From assembly GCA_023511875.1 (NCBI GenBank), contig JAIMAQ010000006.1, positions 94,245 through 158,244 on the forward strand: a DNA stretch of 64,000 nt, given 5' to 3'. Positions within the stretch are counted from its first letter, which is position 1, and the number at the start of each line of letters is the position of its first letter. Below are positions 49,769-58,991 of the stretch, piece by piece. Made by a program: the position numbers and the translations under genes. The notes under the pieces are model-generated. The model saw only the letters and a program-made list of their open reading frames with translations, had not been told where the DNA came from and searched no databases. The DNA comes from Thermoflavifilum sp. (GTDB lineage: Bacteria > Bacteroidota > Bacteroidia > Chitinophagales > Chitinophagaceae).

Positions 49769-52057
49769 CCGCTCGATTTCTTTTTTTCGGCATTTCTGCT
49801 GGGCATCTACTACGGCAATGGTGACCATATTCACGATTTGGCGAACAGAGCTTCCCAATTGCAATACATGTACGGGTTTTTTCATGCCCAGCAAGATAGG
49901 GCCAATCGCTTCGAAACCCGCTACGCCCATTAAGAGATGGTAAGCAATGTTTCCCGCGGCTAAATTGGGGAAGATAAGCGTGTTTACATCGCCCTTCAAC
50001 AAATCAGTAAATGGATAGTTGTCGCGTAGCACTTCTTTATTGAAAGCAAGACTCGCTTGAATTTCCCCATCTACCAATAAATCGGGTGCCTTTTGTTTCA
50101 CTATCTGCACGGCATCGCGCACCAATATGGCTTCTGGAGTATCGCTAGTACCAAAATTAGAATACGAAAGCATGGCTATGACAGGCTTGATGCCAAATTG
50201 TTCTACTTCGCGTGCTACCAGCAGAGTGATATCGGCAAGCTCTTCAGCACTGGGGTTGAGGTTGATGGTGGTATCGGCCAGAAATAATGGACCTTTTCGA
50301 GTAAGGATGATATACATACCTGCTACGCGTTTCACGCCGGGCTCTGTACCAATGATCTGAAGAGCCGGGCGAATAGTATCAGGATAATTGCGCAATAAAC
50401 CAGAGATAAAAGCATCGGCCTCACCCGTTTCCACCATCATACAGCCAAATGGTGTGCGCGATCGCATAGCTTTTCGAGCTTCGTACAGATTCACACCCCT
50501 GCGCTTGCGCTTGTCGAAATATATATCCCCAAAACGAAGTCGTTTTTGTTCCATTTCATCAGACTGGGGATCGATAATGGGTACATCGGGCAGCTCGATC
50601 CCATTTTCTACCATTAACTGCTGAATCTTCCGATAGTCGCCCAATAAAATAGGATAAGCGATTTTTTCTTCCCATACAATACGAGCTGCTTTGAGGATTT
50701 TCACATTGTCGGCGTCGGCAAAGACTACCTTTCTGGGATCTTTTCTGGCTTTTGCTCCTAGAGACCGAATTAACTGATTATCGAGCCCGAGTCGATTGCT
50801 AAGCTCTACCCGATAAGCTTCCCAATCGGTAATCTGTTTTTGAGCCACACCACTTTCTATGGCTGCTCGGGCTACCGCCGGTGCCACAGTGGTAATCAAG
50901 CGCGGATCAAAAGGCTTCGGAATGATGTAGTTACGGCCAAAAGAAAGGGTTTTTTGGCCATAAGCGACATTGACAATATCGGGCACTGGCTGGCGAGCTA
51001 GTTCGGCCAAAGCATGTACAGCAGCCAATTTCATAGCTTCATTGATCTGAGTAGCTCGTACATCCAATGCTCCTCGGAAAATATACGGGAAGCCCAGCAC
51101 GTTGTTGACCTGATTGGGATAATCCGATCGACCAGTAGCCATAATCACATCGGGCCGCGCTTTCACTGCTGTTTCATAGTCAATCTCGGGATCGGGATTG
51201 GCTAAAGCAAAAACAATAGGATTTTTCGCCATACCCTTCAACATATCGGCCGTAAGCACATTCCCCACGCTGAGCCCCAGAAACACATCGGCTCCTTTTA
51301 AGGCTTCTTGCATTGTTTTCACCCGGCTACGGGTGGCAAACAACATGCGCACGGGATCTAAATCTTTGCGATGCACATCAACTACCCCATCCTTATCGAA
51401 CATAATGATGTTTTCTTTCTTAGCGCCTAAGGCTAAATAAAGCCGTACACAGGCAATGGCAGCCGCCCCTGCTCCACTCACTACAATTTTTACCCGACCA
51501 ATTTTTTTATTGACGAGCTGCAAGGCATTGATTAAAGCGGCTCCAGAAATGATTGCTGTGCCATGCTGATCGTCGTGCATGACTGGGATGTGCATCTCCT
51601 TGCGCAAGCGTTCTTCGATATAAAAACATTCCGGGCTCTTGATGTCTTCTAAATTAATGCCACCAAATGTGGGTTCGAGCGCCTTTACAACACGTACAAA
51701 TTCATCAATATCCTGCACGTTCAACTCCAGATCAAATACATCGATATCAGCAAACATTTTAAACAACACACTTTTCCCTTCCATCACAGGCTTGCTGGCT
51801 TCAGGGCCAATATTGCCCAATCCTAATACTGCCGTGCCATTGGTAATTACCGCCACTAAATTGCCACGTGCCGTGTATTGATAAACCGCTTCCGGATTCC
51901 GCTGAATGGCTCGGCATGGCTCCGCAACTCCAGGCGTATAGGCCAAAGAAAGATCACGCTGCGATTTGGTTTCCTTGGTGGGAACTACCTCAATCTTACC
52001 AGGCCTATCTTTTGCATGGTATATCAACGCATCTTGTTGCTGAGTAGTGTCGGGCAT
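49766..52057 (-). CDS. maeB: NADP-dependent malic enzyme (maeB type, fused to a phosphotransacetylase-like domain)
   Basis: 763 residues from the ATG at 52057 ([14 protein letters not shown]); the track start would overlap the divergent DUF4293 gene and is unlikely. The N-terminal malic enzyme part has [36 protein letters not shown] and the NADP-binding [21 protein letters not shown]. The C-terminal ~330 residues are a PTA/PTB-like domain ([52 protein letters not shown]) that in known MaeB enzymes is regulatory and responds to acetyl-CoA. It converts malate to pyruvate and CO2 with NADPH. The stop codon overlaps the 3' end of the tRNA gene. Confidence 0.94.
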   Translation of the reverse strand: MPDTTQQQDALIYHAKDRPGKIEVVPTKETKSQRDLSLAYTPGVAEPCRAIQRNPEAVYQYTARGNLVAVITNGTAVLGLGNIGPEASKPVMEGKSVLFKMFADIDVFDLELNVQDIDEFVRVVKALEPTFGGINLEDIKSPECFYIEERLRKEMHIPVMHDDQHGTAIISGAALINALQLVNKKIGRVKIVVSGAGAAAIACVRLYLALGAKKENIIMFDKDGVVDVHRKDLDPVRMLFATRSRVKTMQEALKGADVFLGLSVGNVLTADMLKGMAKNPIVFALANPDPEIDYETAVKARPDVIMATGRSDYPNQVNNVLGFPYIFRGALDVRATQINEAMKLAAVHALAELARQPVPDIVNVAYGQKTLSFGRNYIIPKPFDPRLITTVAPAVARAAIESGVAQKQITDWEAYRVELSNRLGLDNQLIRSLGAKARKDPRKVVFADADNVKILKAARIVWEEKIAYPILLGDYRKIQQLMVENGIELPDVPIIDPQSDEMEQKRLRFGDIYFDKRKRRGVNLYEARKAMRSRTPFGCMMVETGEADAFISGLLRNYPDTIRPALQIIGTEPGVKRVAGMYIILTRKGPLFLADTTINLNPSAEELADITLLVAREVEQFGIKPVIAMLSYSNFGTSDTPEAILVRDAVQIVKQKAPDLLVDGEIQASLAFNKEVLRDNYPFTDLLKGDVNTLIFPNLAAGNIAYHLLMGVAGFEAIGPILLGMKKPVHVLQLGSSVRQIVNMVTIAVVDAQQKCRKKEIER

Positions 52058-52150
52058 AATAAACAGGCTTAGGCTATGCAAGTTAACAAACCCACCGCAG
52101 AAGCACCTAGTTAATACCGATTTATTATCTTTACCCAAACTATATACTGC

Positions 52151-52579
52151 ATGATTCAACGAATTCAAACTTTGTATTTATTGTTAGCCGCCTGTTGTGG
52201 AGTGCTTACCTGGATCATCCCTTTCGGTAAAGTGGAATGGCTTCAACAACCCTTAACGACTTACGTGGCCAACGATAGCTTCTGGCTCACCTTGCTCATG
52301 ATATTGGCTATCTTGCTGGCTATCATAGCCATCTTCTTGTTTAAAAATCGCCCGCTACAGTTTCGCCTCACTATATTTGGATTGCTAGCTTCATTGGCTG
52401 CACTGATTTTGGAATATCGTATGATCCATCTCCACCAACAAGAAACTACATTGGTACAACGAGCTTATTATTGGATAGGCATAGCCTTACCAGTGATGAT
52501 GATGCTGTTTTTTTTACTGGCTGCACGCAGTATCCGTAAAGATGAAAAACTCGTGCGCTCGGTCGATCGACTTCGTTAG
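52151..52579 (+). CDS. DUF4293 domain-containing membrane protein
   Basis: 142 residues. It begins MIQRIQTLYLLLAACCGVLTWIIPFG, the DUF4293 signature, and has four membrane segments; the last is IGIALPVMMMLFFLLAAR and is followed by a basic cytosolic tail (RSIRKDEKLVRSVDRLR). The family is confined to Bacteroidota and has no assigned function. A near-consensus -7 box (TATCTTTA) lies 17 bases before the ATG. It is divergent from maeB. Confidence 0.9.
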   Translation: MIQRIQTLYLLLAACCGVLTWIIPFGKVEWLQQPLTTYVANDSFWLTLLMILAILLAIIAIFLFKNRPLQFRLTIFGLLASLAALILEYRMIHLHQQETTLVQRAYYWIGIALPVMMMLFFLLAARSIRKDEKLVRSVDRLR

Positions 52580-52615
52580 AAGCCCTTTAGATACAACGAT
52601 ATTGGGAAAAAATAC

Positions 52616-52628
52616 ATCACGATGTGAT
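52616..52628. repeat. 13-base palindrome ATCAC-GAT-GTGAT
   Basis: It lies in the 149-base gap between the DUF4293 stop and the hydroxyacid dehydrogenase stop. It shares the core CACGATGTGA (in one strand) with the palindrome at 57577. No T-run follows, so it is not a plain terminator. Confidence 0.4.
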
Positions 52629-52728
52629 TTCACTCCCTCTATACTTCAGATAGATAACTATTTGCACATCCACGGTGAGAAATTTTACCCACTCAAAAAA
52701 TAATAAAACCGCTCGCTATGTATAGCTC

Positions 52729-53682
52729 TCAGCCAACGACATGAATAGGTACCCCCTGTAGAAAAGCTTTAAGATTTTCTACAATTTGGTATAATAGTCT
52801 TTTTCGAGCCGCCTGTGTAGCCCAAGCTTGATGAGGAGTGATGATGCAACGTGGTGCATGCAATAAGGGATGATCGGCAGGCGGAGGTTCTATTGAAAGC
52901 ACATCGAGTCCGGCTCCTGCAATGCGGCCATTCTGCAAAGCCTCGGCTAAGTCTTGTTCCTGGATCAACTTACCACGAGCCGTATTGATCAAAAAAGCCG
53001 TGGGCTTCATGTGCGAGAGTAATTCACGATTCACAAAGCCAACATTACTGGCCGTCAGCGGGCAATGCAAGGAAACCACATCGGCTTGCGTAAAACAGGT
53101 CAACATATCTACAAATGATACTCCCTCCATGCGATCTCGCTCGGGATGCGTATGCACAGCAATGACCTGCATGCCCATAGCTAATGCAATGCGTGCGACC
53201 GATTTACCAATTCGCCCCAAACCCACAATTCCCATGGTGAGGCCTTGTAGCTCTACCAGCGGACAAAGCTGATAACTAAAATCCGAACAGCTCGACCAGT
53301 CTGATTGATGCACACTCCTATCGTGTAAGCCCACATGCTGCGTGAGCTCGAGCAAAAGAGCAAAACAGTGCTGGGCTACTGAAGCCGTGCTGTAATCGGG
53401 CACATTCGTGACCACAACACCTTTTGCTTTCGCTGCAGCCACATCGATCATATCGTATCCCGTGGCCATCACACCAATATAGCGTAATGAATCAGCCTGC
53501 TGGATATGCTCTGCAGAGATTGCTACTTTATTGGTCAATACCGCCTCTGCACCACGAATTCGATTGGCTGTTTCCGTGGAAAACGTCCGATCATAAATCC
53601 GCACCTCTCCTAATTCTCGTAAAGGTTCCCAGCTCAAATCGCCCGGATTAAGGGTGTATCCATCTAATACCACTATACGCAT
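52729..53682 (-). CDS. D-2-hydroxyacid dehydrogenase (glycerate dehydrogenase-like)
   Basis: About 317 residues from the ATG at 53682 (MRIVVLDGYTLNPGDLSW). The NAD-binding domain has GLGRIGKSVARIALAMGM. Catalytic residues are visible in the usual order: Arg in NTARGKLIQE, an acidic residue in the EPPP segment, and His in ITPHQAWAT. The first residues, VLDGYTLNPGDLSWEPL, match glycerate dehydrogenase-like members. It would interconvert hydroxypyruvate or a related 2-oxoacid with the D-hydroxyacid in the cytosol. It is divergent from the alpha-galactosidase gene. Confidence 0.9.
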   Translation of the reverse strand: MRIVVLDGYTLNPGDLSWEPLRELGEVRIYDRTFSTETANRIRGAEAVLTNKVAISAEHIQQADSLRYIGVMATGYDMIDVAAAKAKGVVVTNVPDYSTASVAQHCFALLLELTQHVGLHDRSVHQSDWSSCSDFSYQLCPLVELQGLTMGIVGLGRIGKSVARIALAMGMQVIAVHTHPERDRMEGVSFVDMLTCFTQADVVSLHCPLTASNVGFVNRELLSHMKPTAFLINTARGKLIQEQDLAEALQNGRIAGAGLDVLSIEPPPADHPLLHAPRCIITPHQAWATQAARKRLLYQIVENLKAFLQGVPIHVVG

Positions 53683-53753
53683 GAACAAAATTTTGTAAAT
53701 AGTTAATTGAAAAAAGCTAAAAAATTGTCTTTATACCAAACAAAATGAGGAAT

Positions 53754-53761
53754 TATTTTTG
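53754..53761 (+). promoter_or_regulatory. -7 box of the alpha-galactosidase gene
   Basis: TATTTTTG lies 50 bases before the ATG at 53812, which leaves a 5' leader of about 45 bases. Confidence 0.45.
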
Positions 53762-53811
53762 AGAATTCAAATCTTTTGACTTATTTCAACAACTCATTAA
53801 AACCTGCTACC

Positions 53812-54981
53812 ATGCGTCGTTTTTTATTCTTAGCCATCTGGGTTGGATTAACGCTCTGCAATGGATGGATGCTCGCCAGTGCACAACCAGGCAATGGATT
53901 GGCTAAAACCCCGCCCATGGGGTGGAATAGCTGGAACCATTTCGGCTGTGATATCAATGAAAATATCATTAAAGAAATGGCCGATGCTATGGTGAACAGC
54001 GGCATGAAAGATGCTGGCTATACCTATATCAATATTGATGATTGCTGGATGGATACGGTGCGCGATGCACAAGGACGCCTGCAAGCCGACCCAAAGCGAT
54101 TTCCACACGGCATCAAGTGGTTGGCCGATTATGTGCACAGCAAAGGATTAAAATTGGGAATATACTCTTCTGCTGGCACCAAAACCTGCGCAGGTTATCC
54201 AGCCAGCCTGGATCACGAAGAAATCGACGCTAAAACCTTTGCCAGCTGGGGTGTAGACTATCTAAAATACGACAACTGCTACAACCAAGGCCGCCCCCTC
54301 ATTGAACGCTATCGAGCTATGCAACAAGCATTGGCTCACTGCGGCCGCTCTATTGTATTTAGCATTTGTGAGTGGGGGCTAGAAAATCCCTGGGAATGGG
54401 CTCCTCAACTGGGTAATCTCTGGCGTACTACCGGTGATATTCGCGATAGCTGGGAAAGTGTGATGAGTATCCTGGATCAACAAGTGGGATTAGATAAATA
54501 TGCTGGACCTGGTCACTGGAACGACCCCGACATGCTAGAAGTAGGCAACGGTGGTATGACCACTACAGAATATCGCGCTCATTTTAGCCTCTGGTGTATA
54601 CTGGCAGCTCCTTTAATCGCAGGCAACGATTTGCGAAACATGAGTCCTGAAACCAAAGAAATCTTGACCAACGGAGATATGATTGCCGTAGATCAAGATC
54701 CATTAGGCAAAGAAGGATATAAACTCCAAGATAATGGCGACGAAGAAATTTGGGTGAAAGAAATGTCGGACGGTAGCCGCGTGGTGCTGTTTCTGAATCG
54801 AGGAACACAAACAGCTTTCATGACCACCAATGCCGAACAAATTGGATTGCCTCAGGCTCCACACTACCGCCTTCGCAATCTCTGGTCGCATAAAGAGAGC
54901 CAAACGGCATGGCTAATTCGCGGATTTGTGCCTCCACATGGCGTATTGGTATTTCGTGTATGGCCCCTCTCTAATGGCTAG
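53812..54981 (+). CDS. alpha-galactosidase, glycoside hydrolase family 27
   Basis: About 389 residues from the ATG at 53812 (MRRFLFLAIWVGLTLCNGW), with a signal peptide cut after ASA. GH27 signatures: KTPPMGWNSWNHFGCDI (residues ~32-48), the nucleophile Asp154 in DYLKYDNCY, the acid/base Asp209 in WRTTGDIRDSW, and GHWNDPDMLEVGNGGM. A C-terminal beta-sandwich ends VLVFRVW. The length is normal. It is secreted to the periplasm or beyond and removes terminal alpha-galactose from oligosaccharides or galactomannan. No SusC/D pair or other polysaccharide locus gene is nearby. Confidence 0.95.
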   Translation: MRRFLFLAIWVGLTLCNGWMLASAQPGNGLAKTPPMGWNSWNHFGCDINENIIKEMADAMVNSGMKDAGYTYINIDDCWMDTVRDAQGRLQADPKRFPHGIKWLADYVHSKGLKLGIYSSAGTKTCAGYPASLDHEEIDAKTFASWGVDYLKYDNCYNQGRPLIERYRAMQQALAHCGRSIVFSICEWGLENPWEWAPQLGNLWRTTGDIRDSWESVMSILDQQVGLDKYAGPGHWNDPDMLEVGNGGMTTTEYRAHFSLWCILAAPLIAGNDLRNMSPETKEILTNGDMIAVDQDPLGKEGYKLQDNGDEEIWVKEMSDGSRVVLFLNRGTQTAFMTTNAEQIGLPQAPHYRLRNLWSHKESQTAWLIRGFVPPHGVLVFRVWPLSNG

Positions 54982-55049
54982 TTAGTAATTTTTGCGTAAG
55001 ATTTCTTAAGCGCTGCAATCTGCTTCTTCAAGATACGAAGTACAGGGTC

Positions 55050-55057
55050 TAGTTTTG
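55050..55057 (+). promoter_or_regulatory. -7 box of the AhpD-like gene
   Basis: TAGTTTTG lies 22 bases before the ATG at 55080. Confidence 0.5.
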
Positions 55058-55079
55058 TTGTTACACAAATGCAACAATC

Positions 55080-55526
55080 ATGTCTGCCCAGCAGCGTATA
55101 GACCTATCTGCAATAGCGCCAGAAGCTTATGAAGCGATGCGCGCTCAAGAAGCATACATTCGGAAAAGTGGATTGGATCGAAAATTATATGAATTAATTA
55201 AGATTCGAGCTTCTCAAATCAATGGTTGTGTGTTTTGCTTAAACATGCATACCCGTGAGGCTAGAGCCTTGGGCGAGACAGAGCAACGCATTTATGCATT
55301 AAATGCTTGGCAAGAAGCTCCTTACTATACAGAGCAGGAACGGGCTGCATTAGCGCTTACCGAAGCCATCACCCTGGTTTCTGAAACGCGTGTACCCGAT
55401 GAAGTATTTGAAAATGCCCGACAGCACTTTAACGAACAAGAATTGGCTGCATTGATCTTGGGTATTGCAGCCATCAACACCTGGAATCGCCTGGCTATTA
55501 CTTCCCGCACTCCACCCCAAGATTAA
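55080..55526 (+). CDS. carboxymuconolactone decarboxylase / AhpD-like alkylhydroperoxidase
   Basis: 148 residues, all-helical CMD fold. The AhpD-type redox motif is intact: INGCVFCLNMHTREAR with Cys50, Cys53 and His57. EQERAALALTEAITLVSETRVPDE is the second conserved helix pair. Members reduce peroxides or act in related thiol chemistry. It is a cytosolic protein. The EamA gene starts 67 bases later with its own -7 box. Confidence 0.92.
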   Translation: MSAQQRIDLSAIAPEAYEAMRAQEAYIRKSGLDRKLYELIKIRASQINGCVFCLNMHTREARALGETEQRIYALNAWQEAPYYTEQERAALALTEAITLVSETRVPDEVFENARQHFNEQELAALILGIAAINTWNRLAITSRTPPQD

Positions 55527-55544
55527 ACATCTTTTTGTAAAACC

Positions 55545-55552
55545 TACCTTTG
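55545..55552 (+). promoter_or_regulatory. -7 box of the EamA gene
   Basis: TACCTTTG lies 41 bases before the ATG at 55594. Confidence 0.5.
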
Positions 55553-55593
55553 CAAACGCCTTACTGATTGGCAAACCAAGCAACGCTTACCAC

Positions 55594-56511
55594 ATGCCTC
55601 GATATGATCTTGCCTTGCGCCAACGCTGGCTTACCCCTGCTTATGTAGCTTTAGGACTGGTAAGTTTTTTTTGGGGCACTACCTATTTTGCGATACGCAT
55701 AGGCGTTGCCCATATGCCAGGACTTATGCTTGCCAGTATCCGCCAAACCCTTGCGGGTAGCATGCTCATTTTGATCTACCTCCTAAAAGGACAACGATTG
55801 CCCAACATTCGTGAGTTGAGCAAGCTTTTGGTGATGGGCGTATTGCTATTGGGCATAAGTAATGGCCTCATGAGTTGGGGAGAAGAATATGTACCTAGCG
55901 GTTTAACGGCTATTCTAGCCGCAGTATACCCCATCACCATGGCTGTTTTTAGCCTATGGTTTTTGCCAGGCACTCATTTTACACGGCAATTGTATGTGGG
56001 TATGTTGCTGGGCTTAGCTGGAGTGTTATTCATTTTTTATCCTAACATTTGGCTGGGGCAGCAAGCTCATTTTTTATGGGGTGCCTTGCTCATTTTGCTT
56101 TCCACAGTGAGTTGGTCGGCAGGCACTATTTACGCTACCAAGCATTCTATTACCTTGCCTTTATTGTTTGCGACCGGCTGGCAGATGTTGTTTGGCGGGA
56201 TTTCTCTGGTGCCTATATGCTGGATTACGGGCAACATTATTCCCTTGCGCACTATTCCTGCACAAGCCTGGTGGGCTATCCTTTACTTGATTGGATTTGG
56301 CTCACTAATTGGTTATGTGGCCTATATCTACGCCATTCATCACTTGCCCCCTGCGCAGGTATCGATTTATGCCTACATCAATCCCATTGTAGCAGTGATA
56401 TTAGGCGCTATTTGGCTACACGAACCCATTGACCTACGCATAGCAACAGGATCGCTCATCACGCTCGTAGGAGTAGTGCTCGTACAGCGCAGCTTTCAGC
56501 GTACTGGGTAG
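55594..56511 (+). CDS. EamA/DMT family transporter
   Basis: About 305 residues from the ATG at 55594 (MPRYDLALRQRW); the track's long start runs through the upstream gene. Ten hydrophobic segments with two EamA repeats: YVALGLVSFFWGTTYFAIRIG and, in the second half, YLIGFGSLIGYVAYIYAIHHLPPAQVSIYAYINPIVAVILGAIWLHEPI, the hallmark C-terminal repeat. These carriers move metabolites or nucleotide-sugar-like drugs across the inner membrane, often outward; the substrate is unknown. Confidence 0.9.
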   Translation: MPRYDLALRQRWLTPAYVALGLVSFFWGTTYFAIRIGVAHMPGLMLASIRQTLAGSMLILIYLLKGQRLPNIRELSKLLVMGVLLLGISNGLMSWGEEYVPSGLTAILAAVYPITMAVFSLWFLPGTHFTRQLYVGMLLGLAGVLFIFYPNIWLGQQAHFLWGALLILLSTVSWSAGTIYATKHSITLPLLFATGWQMLFGGISLVPICWITGNIIPLRTIPAQAWWAILYLIGFGSLIGYVAYIYAIHHLPPAQVSIYAYINPIVAVILGAIWLHEPIDLRIATGSLITLVGVVLVQRSFQRTG

Positions 56512-56554
56512 ACAAACGAGGTGAGTGGCGCTCTCCAAAACGGTTGATAAACAT

Positions 56555-57541
56555 CTAATGGGGCAAAACGGGGTTATTTTGCATGACCGTTTCTATGCGC
56601 TGTCGGATTTCTGGCGTAAGTTGTCGATACACTTCAACCGCTTTCAAGTTTTCTTGTAGTTGCGATAGTTTGCTGGCGCCCAAAATCGTCGTACTCACGT
56701 GTGGGTTGCACAAGCACCAAGCAATTGCCAGTACAGGCAGGGAAATGCCTATATCTTCGGCTATTCGTTGCAAGGCTTTTACCTTTTCAATTTTTTCTGG
56801 GGTAATGAGTTTTTCTTTTAGCCATTCATATCCAGGTAAAGCAAGTCGGCTATCGCGTGGTATTCCAGCGTTGTATTTACCCGTAAGCAAGCCAGAGGCC
56901 AGCGGACTCCAGGTGGTAGTTCCCAAACCAATGCTGGAATATAGCGGAAGAAATTCTTTTTCTACTTTTTCGCGGTTAAACAGGTTATACTCCGGCTGTT
57001 CCATCGTAGGGCCTATCAAGTGGTAACGTTCGGCGATCATATGGGCTTCCATGATTTGGCCAGCACTCCACTCAGAAGTGCCCCAGTAGAGAATTTTGCC
57101 TTGTTGTAAAAGATGATTCATGGCCCAAACAACTTCTGCAACGGGCGTTTCTGGATCGGGACGATGACAGAAATACAAATCCAAATATTCTACTTGCAAA
57201 CGTTGTAAAGCCTCGTTACAAGCTTCAATAATATGCTTGCGGCTTAAACCTTTTTGATTGGGCTTATTGTCTTTTCCATGCCAGCCAAAAAACACCTTAC
57301 TGGAAACCACAAAGGAAGAGCGTTCCCAGTGTTTTTGCTTGAATATCTTTCCCATGATTCTTTCCGATTCCCCGTGGGCATAACCTTCTGCATTATCAAA
57401 AAAATTGATGTCTTGATCGTAAGCATATCCCATGAGTTCATCGGCTAATTTTTCATCTACCTGTTGGTGAAAAGTGGTCCAGCTGCCATAGGAAACAATA
57501 CTTAATTGCAAACCCGATTGACCTAATCTTCTATATTCCAT
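56555..57541 (-). CDS. aldo/keto reductase, potassium channel beta-subunit type
   Basis: 328 residues. The (alpha/beta)8 fold is shown by MEYRRLGQSGLQLSIVSYGSWTTF, DINFFDNAEGYAHGESERIMG with the catalytic Asp/Tyr, VSSKVFFGWHGKDNKPNQKGLSRKHI (Lys) and LDLYFCHRPDPETPVAE (His). The length and the sequence fit the Kv-beta/YghZ group, NADPH-dependent cytosolic reductases of aldehydes and ketones. An exact 6-bp-arm palindrome stands about 35 bases upstream of its start codon. Confidence 0.93.
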   Translation of the reverse strand: MEYRRLGQSGLQLSIVSYGSWTTFHQQVDEKLADELMGYAYDQDINFFDNAEGYAHGESERIMGKIFKQKHWERSSFVVSSKVFFGWHGKDNKPNQKGLSRKHIIEACNEALQRLQVEYLDLYFCHRPDPETPVAEVVWAMNHLLQQGKILYWGTSEWSAGQIMEAHMIAERYHLIGPTMEQPEYNLFNREKVEKEFLPLYSSIGLGTTTWSPLASGLLTGKYNAGIPRDSRLALPGYEWLKEKLITPEKIEKVKALQRIAEDIGISLPVLAIAWCLCNPHVSTTILGASKLSQLQENLKAVEVYRQLTPEIRQRIETVMQNNPVLPH

Positions 57542-57576
57542 AGATGATGATTTTTCTATTTGCGGATATTGAGTAA

Positions 57577-57591
57577 TTCACATCGTGTGAA
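57577..57591. promoter_or_regulatory. palindrome TTCACA-TCG-TGTGAA, possible operator
   Basis: A perfect 6-bp-arm palindrome 35 bases before the aldo/keto reductase start codon. It may be a regulator site. On the plus strand a T-run follows it about 6 bases later, so a weak terminator is the alternative. Confidence 0.45.
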
Positions 57592-57668
57592 GAACTTTTT
57601 TTATGAAACGGCATGAATATTGGTAGTTTTACTTAAAGGATTTTAGGTTAAAATAGGTTAAAGCGTTG

Positions 57669-57694
57669 AAAGGCCCCGTTTATACGGGGTCTTT
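57669..57694 (-). terminator. hairpin terminator behind lptC
   Basis: The arms AAAGGCCCCG and CGGGGTCTTT (one G-T pair) enclose the loop TTTATA, just beyond the lptC stop at 57699. The stem ends in A/T pairs on both sides, so it may work in both directions. Confidence 0.65.
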
Positions 57695-57698
57695 GCTT

Positions 57699-58277
57699 TT
57701 ACTCGGGCAATTGGCTTTGGTTAACCATGATCTGGCTATTGGTTACTTCAAGCACTTTATATTTCGAAAAGTCGGCCGAAGCCTCAAGCCCTTTGCCCAT
57801 AATCAATTGCGTAGGAGTAGTAATTTTTACCCACCCCGGTGCAATAAACAACTGACGTTGTGGATCCCAATATAGGCTATCACATTCTAATCGCTCTCCT
57901 TGAATGTTCATTACCACTACATGATTTTCTACAGTGATCCGATTGGTATTTTCAAAGAACACTCCCTCGCCAGCAATTAAATTAGATTGCACGTGCAAGC
58001 TATCATCAAAAAAGTTAGCATGTACCCCACCATACATGATTACCCGCGGGGTATCTGTTTGATAATGTTTTAAATAAGGAGCCATTATTTCTGCACGTAC
58101 CCGAGCAGCCTGGCTATACAGAATACGTACACTATCTGCAGTTTCTACATTGGTAAAAGGTGCATGTAAAGCCTGAATATCGGCTAATTTATTCACGCAA
58201 CCGCTGAAAAGTATCACTAGCAGCCATATTCCAAACAAAAAAGTAAGGAATCGCATATGTCTAATACCTACAAACAT
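57699..58277 (-). CDS. lptC: LPS export protein LptC-like lipoprotein
   Basis: 192 residues (185 if the second Met at 58256 is used). A lipoprotein signal LTFLFGIWLLVILFSGC is followed by an OstA/LptC-type beta-jellyroll with repeated VxNxxxIxGExxxF-like strands: MYGGVHANFFDDSLHVQSNLIAGEGVFFENTNRITVENHVVVMN, CDSLYWDPQRQLFIAPGWVKITTPTQLIMGKGLEA. LptC bridges the LptB2FG transporter and the LptA bridge in lipopolysaccharide export. In Bacteroidota LptC is often a lipoprotein. It follows the Lon-N gene by 15 bases. A near -7 box CATCTTTG lies 4 bases before the first ATG. Confidence 0.85.
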   Translation of the reverse strand: MFVGIRHMRFLTFLFGIWLLVILFSGCVNKLADIQALHAPFTNVETADSVRILYSQAARVRAEIMAPYLKHYQTDTPRVIMYGGVHANFFDDSLHVQSNLIAGEGVFFENTNRITVENHVVVMNIQGERLECDSLYWDPQRQLFIAPGWVKITTPTQLIMGKGLEASADFSKYKVLEVTNSQIMVNQSQLPE

Positions 58278-58292
58278 GTTGCAAAGATGAAA

Positions 58293-58928
58293 TCAAAATT
58301 TGGGTAATTGTAGGTCTCGAAAATGTCCATTCCATTTCACTCGCTCTTTTAATCGTTCTATTTCATCTATGATAGGGCGAATGTTTTTCAAATGTCGACG
58401 CAAAAATTCTTGACGTTGACGTTCATGCAACAGTTCCAATACTTGATATTCGCCTTCCAAACCCAGACAAGCATGATGAGCCAGGTCGTATGCCGATAAA
58501 TGATCAATGGGTTTATCAAACGATTTCTCAATATTTAGCCGTTGATGTAGCCATTGCAAAGCCATGATGAGCGATTCCATTAACCGCCGATCACCTTCGG
58601 TGCGATTATCGGGATAGTGCACAATAGCACCGGCATAAGGCTTTTCTGGAATGTCGCGAACCACCTCTAATATGCGAAATACTTTAATTCCACGCGCGCG
58701 AATATCTATAGCCCCATCTGCATGAGTTTTTGCAATCTCGATCACTTGCATCAGCGTTCCGTATTCGTGCAATCGGCCTTTGATAACAGGTGGAATGCCG
58801 AAGCCTTTTTGGCTTTCCACACTTTCTCGAATCAATTGCTGATAAGGTTTTTCACGAATATGTAAATTTAACTGCTCACCTGGATATACTACCAGCTCCA
58901 ATGGGAATATGGGAATGAAGTTAGTCAT
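58293..58928 (-). CDS. LON peptidase N-terminal (substrate-binding) domain protein
   Basis: 211 residues. The LON-N domain is recognised by IFPLELVVYPGEQLNLHIREKPYQQLI, GFGIPPVIKGRLHEYGTLMQVIEI and IRARGIKVFRILEVV. The AAA+ and protease parts of Lon are absent, so it is a stand-alone substrate-binding type protein of unknown task (as in other short LON-N proteins). A C-terminal ~50-residue coiled coil follows (LHERQRQEFLRRHLKNI, IDEIERLKERV). It is cotranscribed with lptC. Confidence 0.88.
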   Translation of the reverse strand: MTNFIPIFPLELVVYPGEQLNLHIREKPYQQLIRESVESQKGFGIPPVIKGRLHEYGTLMQVIEIAKTHADGAIDIRARGIKVFRILEVVRDIPEKPYAGAIVHYPDNRTEGDRRLMESLIMALQWLHQRLNIEKSFDKPIDHLSAYDLAHHACLGLEGEYQVLELLHERQRQEFLRRHLKNIRPIIDEIERLKERVKWNGHFRDLQLPKF

Positions 58929-58991
58929 ATTTCAATATTAACAAAAAAATCGGAATTTGCCCGCCAGTTATGGATTTGACATTATACCGAC

